Source: Monodelphis domestica (Eukaryota > Chordata > Mammalia > Didelphimorphia > Didelphidae). Taken from it: DNA of 64,000 nt. Positions 63,961 to 64,000 of this stretch are shown here, piece by piece; position 1 is the stretch's first letter, and each line of letters begins with the position of its first letter. The notes beneath the pieces are model-generated. The model was not told the DNA's origin. It saw nothing but the letters and a program-made list of their open reading frames with translations, and ran no database searches. The stretch lies in contig NC_077233.1 in the NCBI RefSeq assembly GCF_027887165.1, positions 220,886,322-220,950,321 of the forward strand, read 5' to 3'. Both the position numbers and the translations under genes were made by a program.

Positions 63961-64000
63961 CTTTCTCTTCTCTTTCTATCCATCTCCTCCCCCATTCTCT

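Overview
The window looks like nuclear DNA from a marsupial, and no host protein-coding gene, rRNA or tRNA could be supported in it. The marsupial call rests on the repeats. Dozens of copies of two short interspersed families have the sequence flavour of opossum and kangaroo SINEs. They sit beside CORE-SINE/MIR copies, L2 and L3/CR1 LINE tails, MER5-like and other hAT elements, mariner/Tc elements and a young-looking L1. Everything with real coding character belongs to retrotransposons. The other long open frames lie in simple repeats (poly-Ser/Phe, poly-Lys/Glu, poly-His) or are chance frames. The species cannot be named from this sequence.

Names used below. SINE-A is a tRNA-like head with a 'gggcagctgggtggctcagtgg' type start, a 'ttctaagacagaaggtaagg' type end and a poly(A) tail, so probably L1-mobilised. 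SINE-B has a similar head, then 'ctcagtttcctcatctgtaaa', 'atggcaaaccactccagtat' and an (AAC)n tail, so probably RTE-mobilised. MIR means CORE-SINE/MIR-type copies; MIR3-type copies end 'ggactagatgacctctaagg'. Family D is a repeat of about 0.5 kb beginning 'ttgtttgtccttcattctc'. Family E is a long, diverged unclassified repeat marked by 'caaggagcttacattctaat'. Family F is an ancient repeat seen twice. hAT-1 is a MITE with CAGTGATGG-type ends. hAT-2 is MER5-like, with 'ggttcttaacct' ends. These assignments come from reading and memory, not from a library search.

Layout. 0.4-3.6 kb: a SINE-A split by a 5'-truncated L1 carrying most of ORF2. 3.7-6.5 kb: nested hAT, D, L2, L3 and mariner remnants. 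6.5-10 kb: mostly unique DNA. 10-28 kb: dense repeats, with one compact motif-rich unique block at 17.4-17.8 kb. 28.1-28.76 kb: a very uniform 67-bp minisatellite. 28.8-31.4 kb: a repeat-poor interval whose homeodomain-rich part (29.6-30.04 kb) resembles a conserved developmental enhancer. 32.2-32.9 kb: a 0.7-kb polypyrimidine tract. 36.9-37.95 kb: a repeat-poor block with G-quadruplex-type runs, then CpG-rich, then AT-rich conserved-looking DNA. 38-53 kb: repeats, including a 585-bp solo LTR at 48.17-48.75 kb with promoter motifs and two perfect p53 half-sites. 54.1-55.8 kb: the largest conserved-looking non-repeat block. 56-64 kb: more SINEs, microsatellites and a terminal (CT)n-rich tract.

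Interpretation. The pattern (no exons, repeat-poor islands with homeodomain, E-box and GATA-like motifs separated by repeats) fits an intergenic or intronic regulatory landscape near a developmental gene. That is inference; conservation cannot be measured here. Nested insertions give a partial relative chronology. Family D and L3 pre-date hAT-1. hAT-2, MIR and family F pre-date SINE-A. SINE-A pre-dates the L1. The strongest candidates for something undescribed are the p53-type response element in the solo LTR, the forkhead-motif minisatellite, and the non-repeat islands.
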